Shown here: positions 1-20,250 of the stretch, piece after piece
Numbering within the stretch: the stretch's first letter is position 1
How the letters are laid out: each line of letters opens with the position of its first letter
Source of the DNA: Leptobrachium leishanense
Taxonomy: Eukaryota > Chordata > Amphibia > Anura > Megophryidae
DNA: 64,000 nucleotides
NCBI GenBank assembly: GCA_009667805.1
Contig: CM019070.1
Location: 59,772,735 to 59,836,734, forward strand
Direction of reading: 5' to 3'
Notes under the pieces: generated by a model
Seen by the model: only the letters and a program-made list of their open reading frames with translations
Database searches by the model: none
What the model was told of the DNA's origin: nothing
Program-made: the position numbers and the translations under genes

Positions 1-236
1 CGTCTGGACGTTATGTTGGCCGGACATTAGCAGCGTCTGACGTCTCCTAATCACGCCGCTAGCGGATGCAGCGCACTCTGTACGTCAGTACTAGCGGTAT
101 CACGTTCTCGAAAAAATGCGTTCGTTTGCTGCTTTTGTGCGGCCGCACTTTGTATATTGGCCGTCATTTGGTGCTACTACGGCTGTGATAAAGTGCGGCT
201 GCACGCGCGTTCGCACTGCGTTCGTCTGACCCAGCC
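1..236. mobile_element. Harbinger-like CpG-rich MITE, right part (cut by window edge)
   Basis: The first 236 bases match the element at 47243-47650 (shared phrases such as CGTCTGGACGTTATGT and CACTCNGTACGTCAGTACTAGC). The copy ends with the family terminus GTCTGACCCAGCC followed by TTA. Rich in CpG and in TACGTC/TGCGTTCG-type words. Confidence 0.7.
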
Positions 237-972
237 TTATCTGGAATCTAGTAAGGCACATACTTTGGTCTGGCGGGACCCCCCGAAGTAGAACTCCCTC
301 ACTAGTGACATACAATCTCAGAACAGTAGGAGAGGAGAGAGGACCCTGCTTGAGAGTTTACAATCTTAAATCCATGAACAAAGCTGTTGGAAAACACCTA
401 AACTGGGAATTGGTTTACAAAATATGATCATACCAAGCATAAACATGCCAGTGTTAATTTAATGTACCCCAACGTGGCAGGTCCTATCCTTCATAATCTA
501 ATGACTGCTCTTATGGTCTGAACCATTGTACAGCGCTACGGAACTTGTTACCGCTTTATAAATACTTGGAACGGACCTCTGTAGCGCCCTTATGAAACAT
601 GCATGTTCAGGCGGTAAGTGCACATTCTGAGAGCACACATGGCAAACCATTCAGATGCTTGAAGATAAAATATTTTGAATGAACATTGGAAGATGCCCCT
701 GACCTCCAATCTGTTTAATAAAAATTAATTTAACGGTCACATGGTTGCTTGCGGTCTGAGAATCACAGGACGTCTAGTCTAGATTGTCGGCACGTGAGGT
801 ACCGCTGTCCCTGTTTTATACATTTTATGTAAGACTTTGGCAAAAGAAATACAGAAAACTCAAACTATTGAACATTACAGACATACTGTAGACGCACGCA
901 CATAAACCCAAATATTCACCAACAGAAAGTCCTACTGTTAAAGCACTTTTCATTCCCACCGGTTAATCTTAC
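237..972. other. Region downstream of mettl13 exon 7: LINE-tail fragments
   Basis: 305-365 (GAGAGGACCCTGCTTGAGAG) and 505-575 (TTGTACAGCGCTACGG, CGCTTTATAAATAC) match opposite parts of the 3' tail of a LINE family also present at 41219 and 42520. The remainder shows no gene, and the final mettl13 coding exon is not in it. Confidence 0.5.
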
Positions 973-3900
973 CCTCAGTTTTTAGGATCTTGTGGACATT
1001 TTGAAGGAAATCCTTTTCTACAAACGCAGATGGTGGGCAGCTCATTCCAACACTGGTGTCCTTGCTGTCCACATCAAACATCACCACATCATATACAGTT
1101 TTCCCTGAAAAAGGATGGTTACGAAGTCAAAAGGGTCTGACCCTTGCAGCGCTGAGCGCACTAACTACGCTCAGCGAGATGACCAGGCGGCGTCAGAGTG
1201 GCAGGAACGGCGACTCTCACGGACGTTCCTTCTGCTCTGAAAAACGCACGTCTGACACTGGCCTTAGCGCAGAGAAGTAGCAGAATGCTCTTGCGGTAAA
1301 TACAGATGTGATCTCAGGGTCCTGGTAGCCACCGGCTCCGAGAATGTTACCCCTGGATCCCAAGTCATTGGTTCGTTTATGCAGATCTCTACAAACCTTT
1401 GCCTTGTTCCTAAAACTCGCCTGAGTTAGTTATTCTTACTGGCTCCTAGGTTTGACACACATATGTAAAGCCCCGAGTGCTACGACATAAAACATTACGG
1501 TCTATTAAATGTTTATGGCGATATTAGGCATTACATCAAACGTTGCTTTTCAACGGACGAGCCCATCAGTTCCATCTAACACTCACCTTGTTTTGCCAGA
1601 TCGTTAATATGTGCCAGGCCATCACCAAGGTGCACGGTCATGCGATCATCCTGGGAAAAACCAAACCACTGGCATGCCACGTCGAGCACAGATGGGTCGA
1701 TTTCAACAGCCTCCACTCTTGAATTCACAACATAGTCATGGATAAAGAGAGACAAACTGCCACCACCAAGACCAATCACCAGAACGGATACTGGATTCTC
1801 TGGAGACAAAAAGGGTAGAGTGACAATATACATATTATATAATATATATATATATAGAACAGGAAAATAACTTATTTTTTCTAAACTCTTTGAAACATGC
1901 AAATCCTTTACAGGTAGGCTACCAAATAACATTATAGAAGAGGAAGAGAAAAAAAACAAAACACTACAAGGTGTGCTCATCATCCCGTCCAGCCAGGTGC
2001 TCTCACTGCAAACAAGCAGCACACACCTTTAGGGTTATGTGCGCTCACGTTGCAGTTGTGTACAGTGAGAGTATGACAACTACGATATGGCAGCAGAGTG
2101 AATGCAAACACTGGAGATACAGTGGAGCCATGAAGCCGTGTGCAGTGCCGAAGGTACAGACCATTCTGAATCTCCATTACCAGGGAAGCAGCTCACACAC
2201 AAGTTAAAAGCCTGGTGTTAACTTACTAGAGCTGTTGTAAACTCACCAGGAGCCATTAAAGTCTACGTAATTGTTATGTTTACACCAGCTCTGGTTAAGT
2301 TTACACTATGTTTGGAATACAGGCCAGGGACATCTGTAGGAATAAAACTGTGATAAATGAGATGATACAGCGAGAGAGCTTGAGAATTTAAGATTTTAAA
2401 ACTGAAATTATTGGTATTACAAATGGTAGTAGTAAGGGTGTGACCAGGGATGAAACTGGGTTACGCCATTTATTTGGTTTCCTTCTACATACACTCGGAA
2501 TTACTAGTGAATAACGACATCTGGCACATGTCCACCTTCACTTTCTCGATCGGTGAAGTTCACAAATGACCCTTTCACAGACGTCTCTATTGATTTCGCC
2601 CATGACCCGTTGAAGCTCTTTAGTTCGGGAATTATTTTAGGTTTGTTCACGTAAACTTGTGACTTTACATAACACCATGAAAAGAAGTCGCAAGGTCTGA
2701 GGTCATAAGATCTTGCAGACCATTCCTGGTCGCTGCCACGAATGGACATCATGCGTCCAGGGAATTTTTCGCAAAGCAACGGGTTTGCTTGACCCTGGCT
2801 TTGTCTGTGACGGAGTCTGAGGGATCGCAGTAGTGTCCGCTTCCCTGACTGTGATTGACGAACATTAAAGGCGTGTCAAAATGTATTGAAATGCTTTGAG
2901 TATAACGTTCAATGTATATCAGTTTATATAGGTGGTGCTTTTCTTATTTTTCATTTTCTCTATATCATTTTTATTTCTGTGAAAAATGGCGTCCTTATTG
3001 GTTCCATGTGATTTTGCAGTAAGATTGTATGCTTGGGTGGTTGATAGTACTTGACTTTTTTACTGACCCAATAAAAACTGATTTCACACAAAGAAGTAAA
3101 ACTGGGAATGGAGTAACCTCCAAACCCTTTATTCCAATAATATATAAATTAACCGGCTGGGTGGAGTAGAGGTAACATCACTGCTCTATAACCGTGGAGA
3201 GAGACTGTGGAGACACCGGTTCGATCCCGGCCAGAGCATTCCTCCAGTAAGTGTCCTTGGGCAAGACACCTAACGGTACATACTCGCCACCCAGGACATG
3301 CTTGAAAATGAGAGAAATCTCAATGTATCCTTCCTGGTAAAATCCTTCACTCAAAAAAAATAATAATCATATCTGTACTCAAGATAAACTGTAGTGTAGC
3401 AGTGTATTCAGGAAACCTGGCAAGTACCTATTCGGCTTTGGTTTATGGAAGGACTATGCTTCAATCCCATATGGATATTACAGTACCTGGTAGGATTCCC
3501 TTGTTACATAGTAAGGCAAGTCCAGATATCATGGCCTTGTGATGCTCACAGCACAGGTAGCTCTTGTCGATTGCTGGATGCGAAAGTGGTGGAGCCGATT
3601 GTTCTGATGGCTTGGACTGTGAAATGTTCTTCTGATCCTTTTTCTTCTTTTTCTTTTTCTGACCTGAATAATGGAAACATTAAGAAAAGCAAGCACAAGT
3701 CAGTTAGGTTATGGGCCTAGATTCAACCGATGTATCAAGCGGCATCAGAATTCTCTTTATAGATTTAGAAAGGATATAAAATAATTAAAATTATAACTTT
3801 TTATTTGAATACAAAAAAAAAAATCATGCACCTTTCAGTGTAGAGATCGCTTGAGTAAATATCCTGCACTTAGCTGGTTGCCTGCCACCCTCTGACTCTA

Positions 3901-6900
3901 AGACCGTGATGGTGAACCTTGACACCCCAAGTGTTTGGGAATTACATGTCCCAGGTTGCGCAGTCACACATTAGGCTGGCTAAGCATCAAGGGAACAAAA
4001 ACCTCAGAAACTTATGGCGTTCCAAGGAACACCAACAAGACTGTAAGGTGATCCAATCAATATCTTTCTCCTCCCAAACACTGAACAAAGAAGCGATGCA
4101 AACGGCCACACTGTACTGTGAACCAGCATGAAAAAGTCACCGTTCCCTGGAAGAAGAAGGATTGACTCCATGTAGGTAGAAAACAGTAATAACTGCTAAA
4201 ATACTATTTACCAAACAGAAATTATTTGGGCTTGCTTTACAATCCACAAGTATGCCCCTATAATGCGGACCTTTAAATATACTGATCATTTGTAAAATAC
4301 ACCCTGCATTGACATTTTTGTATTTAAATTTCCTTATTTTGCCACATACAGAACAGTTTCTGCACTGTTGACAAATATTCCAGTATGCTCTTACCACTGC
4401 TCGCGTTGCTTGGAAGCAACCTGGCCTCAGACTGGACAACGTTTTGATTGCTGAGAAATATAAGACGTCGGAAATAGCTCGCCCCATCTCCTTTGACATC
4501 CTCAACCACATACTCTCCACTTAGATCACTCTTTCCCCGGTGCTGCACTGTACGGTTTCCGATGTCTGAACCCGTTGAAAGAAATGGAACCTGAATAGTA
4601 AATAAAATGACAACACTGTAATTATTGTGTAGCAATACTCAACAATACTAAGAAATGTGAGAGAGACTATGGCCAAATTGAATCAAATATAAGCCTGCTA
4701 GGTCTGTGCACAACTTAAAAAGTACACGCCACTGCCATCCATTATCCCATGCAAACCACACCTGCACCGTACTCTAGTCACATTCCTTTATTTTTGTGAA
4801 ACAACATTGAATCAGAGGTTGTTCCATCAAATATGTTTGTTTATTTAAAAGCAAAATTAACAAATAATTCATTAACATAATTAAAAGAAACGCCAAGACA
4901 AAGATTTTGTTGGTTTACAATCTATTTATAAAAGTATTTTACCAGGAAGGATACATTGAGACTTCTCTCATTTTCAAGTATGTCCTGGATTAAACAACAT
5001 TGAATTTTTATAGTAGGTACCACAATATAAAAGTAATAAATGCAAGTTATTAAAAATAACACAAACATACAGATTAACACAGAAAATAAATATGTAAGTA
5101 ATATAGTCATTAGGTTACATGATTACAGGTGCATTCTGTATCAAGGTATGTTAATAGGGAGCTCTTCAGTGACTTTAGACTGGGGGAAGATTTGATGGTG
5201 TCTGGGAAGTTGTTCCATAACTGCGCTGCTCTGTAGGAAAATGAGGATCGAGACACTTTCTTTTTGTATTGACGTCTTGCAAGTAAGGTGTCACCATGAC
5301 CTTTCTAATTACAGTGAACAGTCATGGTGCCTAGAGTGTCCCTTTAATACATAAAAAGCTTCCATTTCATTTCATATGAAATAAGAAGTAGGAAACTTGG
5401 AACACTACACAATAACACGATAGTCCTCGAACGATGTGATCTACCTGTTGGTTATCAGGCATTCCTGTGGGAGCAAATTCTAGGACTTTGGCAGACAGCT
5501 CTGCCTGGATAGCTTGCATGCCGCCATACTGCTGATCTCTGTGCAAAGCCACGATTACCGCACGGCGAAATCCAACGCTTCCCGCAAGCTGCTTCCGGCC
5601 TGGTTCCGAACCAAAAAGCCACTCTGTTTCCCTGCCTTGTGGGACTACAAAATACAAACATTTTAGAGAAGAGCGCATTGACCAATTAAAATAAAGACCG
5701 CAACTAAAAATAATAACAGTAATAACCGATCAACATGTCAGGATTAAAGAAATAAAAAAAATAAAAGGAATTTGCAACACTGCTGTTACATACCCCGACA
5801 AACAGTGCAAATAAGTGATGTGGGCATAATGTCTGTATATGAAAATTACAGGACCGCCTTGTATCTGCGCTGTATGTAGATTTTCAGCAATTATGACTCC
5901 CTCAATCTTATTTCTGTACAGTAGTGAGTGACCCCAGAGCTCTCCCTGTAGTCTGCCCTCTACCTGGCTGTTGTAATGAAGCAGTAAAGTTTGCCTAATA
6001 TATTTTTACAGTGAGGGTGGGGGGCTGCTTCCTTTAGCTTCTTTACAGTAACACAGGGTGACAGAGTGAGATCACACCGATAATTTGTTTCTCCCCCAGG
6101 GTGAGAAATTAAAGGTATGCAAATAGGTTTTACATTGTACTGCAATGTTAAATCATGTATTCATCTTTTTTATTAGTGAAAGAGTTAAAAGGACACTCAA
6201 GGACATAGATGCCCCAAACTTCACTAAAATGTAAGAGGTTATTCAGAGAGCACCGAAATGTCACCGACATTTCGGTGCTCTCTTGTTCGGCTCACTAGGT
6301 AGAGTCCAATTTGCCAACCCTGCAGTGAATTCAGCAGTCAAAGTGTCCACGAAGGGCACCGAATTGAGCTGCCGAAAAGCATCCAATAATCCGCCGATTC
6401 AATTAGCTAAACCACCCAAAATCGATCCACAAAACCGAACGCAGCTGACGAATCGCCGAACAACTCCTACCAGCTGCCAAATGGGTTAAAAAAAATTGGA
6501 ATCAAAAATATTGCCGAAAAATGGCTACAATATTAAAAGAATAAAAATCAATAAAAGACTTTTTGCTGCAAATTACAAAAAGAATAAATGTTTGAGTAAA
6601 AAAAGACGGAGTATTTTTTTTACTCAAAAACCTATGGGATTCGCCTGTTTAAGGCTAGGGTCAGAGTGGGGCAGTCGGAACGCGCGTGCAGGCGCACTAA
6701 ATCACGGCGGCAGTAGCAGCACATAACGGCCAATGACGGCCAATATACGCAGTACGTGCGTACGAAAGTGCGCCGACACCACGCAACCAGCAAATGAACG
6801 CATTTTTATCAGAACGTGAAACCGCTGCTACTGACGTACAAAGTGCGCTGCGGCCGCATAGCAGCGTGTGTGCGTGATTAGGAGATGTCAGACGCTGCTA

Positions 6901-9703
6901 GTGTGCGGCCAACATAACGTTCAAACAGCCGGATTTCCCTAGACTTCTTTTTACCCCACCGTCATGAAATACGTCCAGAATTGCGCATCGTCTGACCACT
7001 TAAGCGTATTCCGTGAAAAAATGCGTGCGCACGCATCGACGTACATTTTGACGGTGGCTGCAGAAAATGCGCTCATCTGTCCCTAGCCTAAAGCGGTCGA
7101 ATGAAAATACCGAAAATCTGGGCAGTTCGGCGTTCTCTGAATAGATTAACCGTTACTTCTCTATGGGGAATTTCACTGCCGTTGAATTACACAGTATTTT
7201 GCTGGCAATTTGCCAATATTTGGCGAATCGCTGGCTTTTTGAATCGCTGAATTGCCACAAAATTGCACCGTACGGGAAAATTCACCGTTCGGTGCAATTT
7301 GATGGCAAGTTGGGCTCTCTTTGAATAACCCCATCAGTTATAAAGATGCACAGAACAATGCAATGAAATTAAATGCAGGGCAAACCCTAGGATATTATGG
7401 CTGCAAGTTATTTTACAGACTAAGAAAGAAAAAAAAAAAAAAAGAACAGCATTAAAACGTTAAGCGACTTTTACAAGCAAATAAGATTTTCTACTAAATA
7501 CCCTTGTGATGTTCAAACTATCCTATAGCTGAAACGCACCAAATATACTCACTGATAAATATAGCAAAAGGATTGTTGTGAGACAGTTTTATTGTTGGAC
7601 TGTCCACAATGTAGAAAGTGTAGCGACTCTTGCCAGACTCTCCATCACATAAGTCCAGTGAAACCTCCTGGGAGCTTTGGTTCTGCTTCAGTCTGTTTTT
7701 GAGCAGTGCGTACCTCTGACGTTCCTTCACTGCTTCCATCAGTTCGTCTGGATTTGCCCATCGTAACGGCTTCCCTCCCTCCTCATCAGGCATCATCTCA
7801 AAAACCTGAGGGAAGCCAGGCATCTGCCGTACTCTGGTCATGACAAACACAAAGACTGGCATGGGAAACCTGTTGCCAGATTCGGGACTGCTACCCTCCA
7901 AGACTTGGTGAACTCTAACCATCCACCCACCCTCAGAGAAGTGTCTTACCAGCTTCTCCAACACATGGGATTGGGCTAGAGTGACACACAAGTAACGTCC
8001 TCCAATCTGTAGGAGCCTAGATATTTCAGACAACATGTTGCTGACGGTTTTCAGGGTTCCTTCTTCTGTATCAGTCAGAATAGCATCCAACGTCCCCTTA
8101 TCCAGAACTGCTTGGAAGTGAGAGTCACTAAATGTAGTTTTGGTGGCATCCATGAGCTGGAATGTCATCTGAGGTCTCTTTCCAGCATTCCGCTCACTCA
8201 TCTGACGGATAACGATCTCACTAGTGTCTATATTAGTCAAGTTTTGACATCCAGCGTCATAGAGATGTTCACTCAGCTCAGAGTTTCCACAGCCCACCAC
8301 CAAAACCTGCAAGAAGAGAAAAATATGAACAAACGAACTTAGTAACAAACAACCAGTTTTCTAAAAGCTAAATCCACGTTACCAGCTAAACAGCCACACA
8401 TTCTAGATCTGGCCACTTCTGGTGACCCTTTAGCTCAATGAATAAATCTACTGTAGCACTCTCTGTATTCATGCAAAAAGGGGCAAAATTAATTATAACA
8501 CCCAGAAAAGCCGAATTATTATTATTATACAAGAGTGTTATGAGCAATTGAGTATAAATAGGTTGAGAATTATATAGATTTTTTCTGTAAGATGAACATT
8601 TCACATACTTTCATATCTTGTTCTAATATTGTATACAAAGATTTGTTTGGTACATATGAGGTCATCATCTATGAGAATAATTTTCTATGTGCCCGAGAAT
8701 CAGAACGGTCTTTAAAGAAGACAAAGGGCCCTATCATCTCCTTAACGCTACCGCTCACATAAATGTTAGCGCTAGGTTGAGGTGATAGCGACCGGTGATA
8801 GCAGCAAGCCAACGGGTTAAAAAAAAAAAAAAAATCCATTAGCGCATTGGTATTAGTGCGAGCTTACTGGACTTTTAACTCCCTATACTTAAACATGGGA
8901 ACGCAAAGCGTAAGGAATCAGTAAATGGCATTAGGATCACAAAGTCCTAACGCTAGTTACTCCCCGCTGTCACTAACTAAAAAAAGTTTGCTACAATTTA
9001 AGAGCTGATGCTAACGGATTCTGCTTCTGCAGAATCTGCTGCAGCTGGGACCCCCCCCCCTCCCCAATAGAATCAAATGCTCACCTCTCAACCTGCAGCG
9101 AGAATAGCGGCCTGATCCACTGCTTCTGGCCGCAAGGAGCAGAGTGAGACTGAAGGAAAAAAGTCCCCAGTCTCGCTCCGCCAACCTGCAGGTTCTCACG
9201 AGAGGCGAGAGCCTGCCGGTCATATGACCCAGCAGCAGAAGCCTCCATGGAGTCCTATGAACTCCTTGAAGGGAGGCTCGGGACAGCACTTTAGCGCTGC
9301 CCAGAGTATCCCCGGAGCCTAGCGACTGCTACAGAGCGGGCTTCTGGACTCCGCGCCTGTCCTGTTTATATCCATTACATGGTATTGGTGTCACTTGATC
9401 CCAATAGATCTTCCAGATTATCAAGTTTAAAACATGAATAGATCCAATCACAGACAGACCTTCCCGTTAGATTTCATGTTCTGGTATCTCTAGTTTTTAT
9501 TTCTCTTTTCACGTCGCTTTGTACTTAAAGTGATGGCAGAGAGCACAAACCTTGTCTTTAGGTTTGATGTACTTGTGCAGCACTCCGCAGAGGTCCAGGT
9601 ACCCGCCATACCACTCAAAAGACCTCTCCCCTCTCTTCTTGAAGAACTGCTCCCAGTACTCTGTTGACGCGAACTCCCTGGAGCTCTTCGGCAGGAGATT
9701 CAT
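973..9703 (-). CDS. mettl13: METTL13 / EEF1AKNMT, eEF1A lysine and N-terminal methyltransferase (3' end outside window)
   Basis: Dual methyltransferase; in mammals the N-terminal domain methylates eEF1A Lys55 and the C-terminal domain its N-terminus (family knowledge). Coding exons on the minus strand: 9551-9703, 7553-8306, 5445-5644, 4395-4590, 3487-3663, 1587-1799, 973-1104. All joins use GT/AG and keep one frame for about 608 residues. The start is the ATG at 9703 ([11 protein letters not shown]), where similarity to the human protein begins; the upstream in-frame ATG at 9754 lies in the promoter. The first Rossmann domain shows [11 protein letters not shown] (52-62), acidic D78 and DKGTLDA (120-126). 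A linker with seven lysines (437-443) precedes the second domain, with VLVIGLGGG (499-507), AVEIDP (524-529) and [12 protein letters not shown] (569-580). The human protein has 699 residues, so the last exon, about 90 residues, should lie left of the window. The gene shares a divergent promoter with itpa. Confidence 0.94.
1136..1263. mobile_element. Internally deleted Harbinger-like MITE fragment next to mettl13 exon 7
   Basis: Shares GCAGCGCTGAGYGCAC and ACTCTCACGGACGTTCCTT with the element at 45491-45801 and ends in CTGACACTGGCC|TTA. It sits about 30 nt upstream of the exon 7 acceptor in gene orientation. Confidence 0.6.
3152..3356 (+). mobile_element. tRNA-derived SINE sharing a LINE 3' tail
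   Basis: The head resembles a tRNA: an A-box-like stretch near GGCTGGGTGGAGTAGAGG and a good B box GGTTCGATCCC at 3218-3228. After a CCTTGGGCAAGACACC body, the 3' part (about 3297-3347) is the reverse complement of the 3'-terminal sequence of the LINE copies at 4925 and 26560. It ends in an A-rich tail. A pol III retroposon using the LINE's machinery is the simplest reading. A functional tRNA gene is excluded by the poor stem pairing and tail. Confidence 0.8.
4925..5340 (-). mobile_element. 5'-truncated LINE 3' end
   Basis: Matches the 3' end of the LINE at 26530-27475: shared TTTTACCAGGAAGGATACAT, GATTTGATGGTGTCTGG, and CTCTGTAGGAAAATGAGGA. Only the 3' UTR and the very end of the coding part remain. 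Lies in mettl13 intron 3 (between the exons at 5445-5644 and 4395-4590). Confidence 0.75.
5800..6195. repeat. Unclassified dispersed repeat, copy 1
   Basis: About 300 bp resembles 42780-43083: shared CAGTAGTGAGTG, CTGGCTGTTRTAAT, TTTTTTATTAGTGAAAG and the same order of motifs. No terminal repeats recognised. Confidence 0.6.
6237..7333. mobile_element. Inverted-repeat element with TTATTCARAGAG ends, split by a nested MITE
   Basis: Left end GGTTATTCAGAGAGCACCG, right end GGGCTCTCTTTGAATAACCC. The interior has the family phrases CCTATGGGATTCGCCTG and AATGGC-type runs shared with 10224-11009, 27480-27914 and 49832-50728. It is interrupted by the TAA-flanked MITE at 6653-7088. No coding capacity seen. 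Confidence 0.7.
6653..7088. mobile_element. Harbinger-like MITE with TAA target duplication
   Basis: Starts GGCTAGGGTCAGAG and ends CTGTCCCTAGCC, with TAA at 6650-6652 and again at 7089-7091. CpG-rich interior with ACGTACAAAGTGCG-type words. Nested in the 6237-7333 element. Confidence 0.75.
8726..9345. mobile_element. GGGCCCTAT-ended MITE, degenerate right end
   Basis: Begins GGGCCCTATCATCTCC and follows with CTAACG/GCGCT-rich sequence like the complete copies at 12070-12785 and 17426-18140. A local palindrome around 9012-9042 (CTGCTTCTGCAGAATC) matches 12353-12385. Right boundary approximate. Contains a poly-C run at 9051. In mettl13 intron 1. Confidence 0.55.
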
Positions 9704-9926
9704 TTTACAAATCAATTTTCCCTGCGAGCTTTCCTCGCTCACACGTGCTGTCAAAACAACATCCTCTTCCGGGGTTGGCAGCGTCAGCTGACACGACTAG
9801 GTCATTGTCGATTGGTGGAAAGAGTGCTGTCTTCTCATTGGTCTATGTTGTAGGTGTAAACCCGGAAGTGAAGGCAGAGGATGTCTGTCCACTGCACGCT
9901 GTGCGCTAGTTAAAGGGAAAGCCGGG
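9704..9926. promoter_or_regulatory. Divergent promoter between mettl13 and itpa
   Basis: Only 223 bases separate the two start codons, so both 5' UTRs and the core promoter must lie here or in undetected upstream exons. Visible sites: two CCAAT-type boxes in plus-strand ATTGG form (9811-9815 and 9837-9841), ETS-type CCGGAAGT (9862-9869), an inverted ETS-like TTCCGG (9768-9773), and an E-box CACGTG (9742-9747). There is no TATA box. This is the usual make-up of a housekeeping bidirectional promoter. Binding and start sites are inferred, not shown. Confidence 0.75.
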
Positions 9927-18444
<8,518 letters not shown>

Positions 18445-18495
18445 GATTAAAACACTGAGGTACTAACAGACCGCCATTCTTCAACCTTGATTTAA

Positions 18496-18672
18496 CTTTT
18501 TGGAAAATCGAGGACATCGTATTTTTTAATTGACAGAGGATCTGTCTGAGTATCAATAGAGCAGCAGTGATATGTCCTACAGGCGTCTATCAGTGCTGCT
18601 CTGTTAATACTCAGACGGACCCTAAATCAATTGAAAAATACAATTTACTCGATTTTTTTTTTTTTCCAAAAA
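18496..18672 (+). repeat. Long imperfect hairpin in the itpa 3' UTR
   Basis: Two arms of about 80 nt (roughly 18496-18580 and 18588-18672) are inverted copies with mismatches and an A/T-run length difference. The matching cores are GTCTGAGTAT, AGAGCAGCA and TCAATTGA-like stretches. The hairpin starts about 50 nt after the stop codon and ends before the AATAAA at 18700, so it should be transcribed in the itpa 3' UTR. It looks like a small palindromic MITE. No target duplication was resolved. Confidence 0.75.
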
Positions 18673-18699
18673 GGAAAAACAAGACTGACCTGGGGCACT

Positions 18700-18705
18700 A
18701 ATAAA
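18700..18705 (+). terminator. Candidate itpa poly(A) signal AATAAA
   Basis: This is the first canonical AATAAA downstream of the itpa stop codon (256 nt away). A short 3' UTR of about 280 nt containing the hairpin would result. Its use is inferred. Confidence 0.5.
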
Positions 18706-20250
18706 TTGTGCTAAATCCTAGGACATTGCCTAGCCAGAGGCATGAAACCATTTTCAGCTCATTTGTAACATTTCTTCTAAATGCTACAATATTTTAGCAG
18801 GATTTGCTCATGTAAGATGGACTGTACTTGGCACTAAATGGTGGTGAGGGGATTAATAATCACTACATAGAACATATTAACATTTTGCACACGGTATTAA
18901 CGTAGTCTTTTGACCATGTAAAATGACACTACTTTCCATACTCAGCTATTTACCCTCACCTCTGCGTGTCACCCCCACTCCTAGTAGATTGTAAGCAGAG
19001 TCCATGTCTCCCATTGTTCAATGTGTCAAACTCGTTTGTTTGGCTTGTTTTCTTCTATCCATTGAACAGCGCTAGGGAATTTGTTGGCACTTTAAAAATG
19101 CTTGTAATTGTAATTAGTGGTGCCGCTATATTTGTGGTTATAATGTCCTTTTAAAGCATTTTACTGAGTAGAATAACAAATTCTATAGTTGCCACAGTGG
19201 ATTTGTGTATTGCTTGAAGATGGATGGTCTAAAGTTTTATAGGTCTGCAACTAACTATTATTTTCATAATCGATTAGTTGGTCGTTTTTTTTGGGGGGGG
19301 GGGGGTTTCCTCCAATTAATTCATTGTATAATAAAAAAATGTGAGTTTTGTTTTGCAATTTACGCAGTGTACATAACTTTTGTATTCACATACTCCAGTT
19401 ATGTATCTCGCGTAGATATGATGTCAGCATGCAAAGTGGGAGGGGGGGCACTCTGCAGCCTGACCATGTTAATTTGCTAAAGTGGTCAGGGTGCGTAGTG
19501 TGTCCCTTTTTTTTTTTTTAATTTCATGAACAAGCTGAGTGGGGGGTGGACTGGAGATGAGAAAGAGTGAGTTTGGGCAAAAGACTGAACCTGGGTTTGG
19601 AAGGGCGTTTGTGGCGTAGGGACAAGGACCATCGGGAGTGGTGGTGGCACAGGCCTCCAGCTCTAAGGTTGAAACACTGGCAGTACAGCTCCTCCACCCA
19701 GTGGCAGTATCCCGCGGTCTGTGTGATAGTTCTACTATTGTTGTAAACTAAATAAAAACAAACTGCCGACGTCCAATATAACCCTAGAACAAAATCCTAC
19801 AGAGTAATATACATGTCTTCTCCAATCCGCTCCAGAGTAGTATCTGAAATGAATAATGTTTAACTTCGTCTGACTAATTGGTCTGTGTACAGCACACACT
19901 GTTTAATCGACTAGCCAAGAATAGTTGCCAACTATTTTCATTAACGATTAGGTGTCAATTAATCGGTTAGTTGTTTTATTTTGTTTCTTGTTTTAACATT
20001 ACTTTTTCTCCTCTTACATATATAGCAGCTGCAGTTCTCACTCCCCGTGACCTGTTACAATGTTGTGTGAAGTCCCAGGCTCCTTGGTTGAATTCCTACA
20101 AAAGTTATCTGCAAGTGGTGGAATTAAGGACTCATACTAAATAAACATTTTTTTTTTTATTAAACCCATGATAGTATGAGTGTATAATTTGTTTCCAGTT
20201 ATTATCATTGTCTAGTAAGAGACCGTTGTTACTTTGCAGGTATGTTGGTT
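18706..20250. other. Intergenic: LINE-tail fragment and hAT-like element
   Basis: 18985-19125 is a plus-oriented LINE 3' tail (AGATTGTAAGCAGAGTCC, TTGAACAGCGCTAGGG). About 19240-19976 has ends GGTCTGCAACTAACTATT and GATTAATCGGTTAGTTG-like sequence, a diverged copy of the hAT-like element at 39237-40554. Poly-G at 19294 and TCCCTTTTTTTTTTT at 19502. No gene seen. Confidence 0.55.

Noticed and set aside
1..972. Last coding exon of mettl13
   Set aside because: I looked on the minus strand for the conserved FILNLVCRD and VLSDM-like blocks and did not find them; the exon must be outside the window.
3152..3240. Functional tRNA gene
   Set aside because: The B box is good, but the arms do not form a cloverleaf and the sequence continues into a LINE tail with an A-rich end, so it is a SINE.
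3445..3720. 91-codon plus-strand ORF
   Set aside because: It is the antisense of mettl13 coding exon 3487-3663 and has no family similarity of its own.
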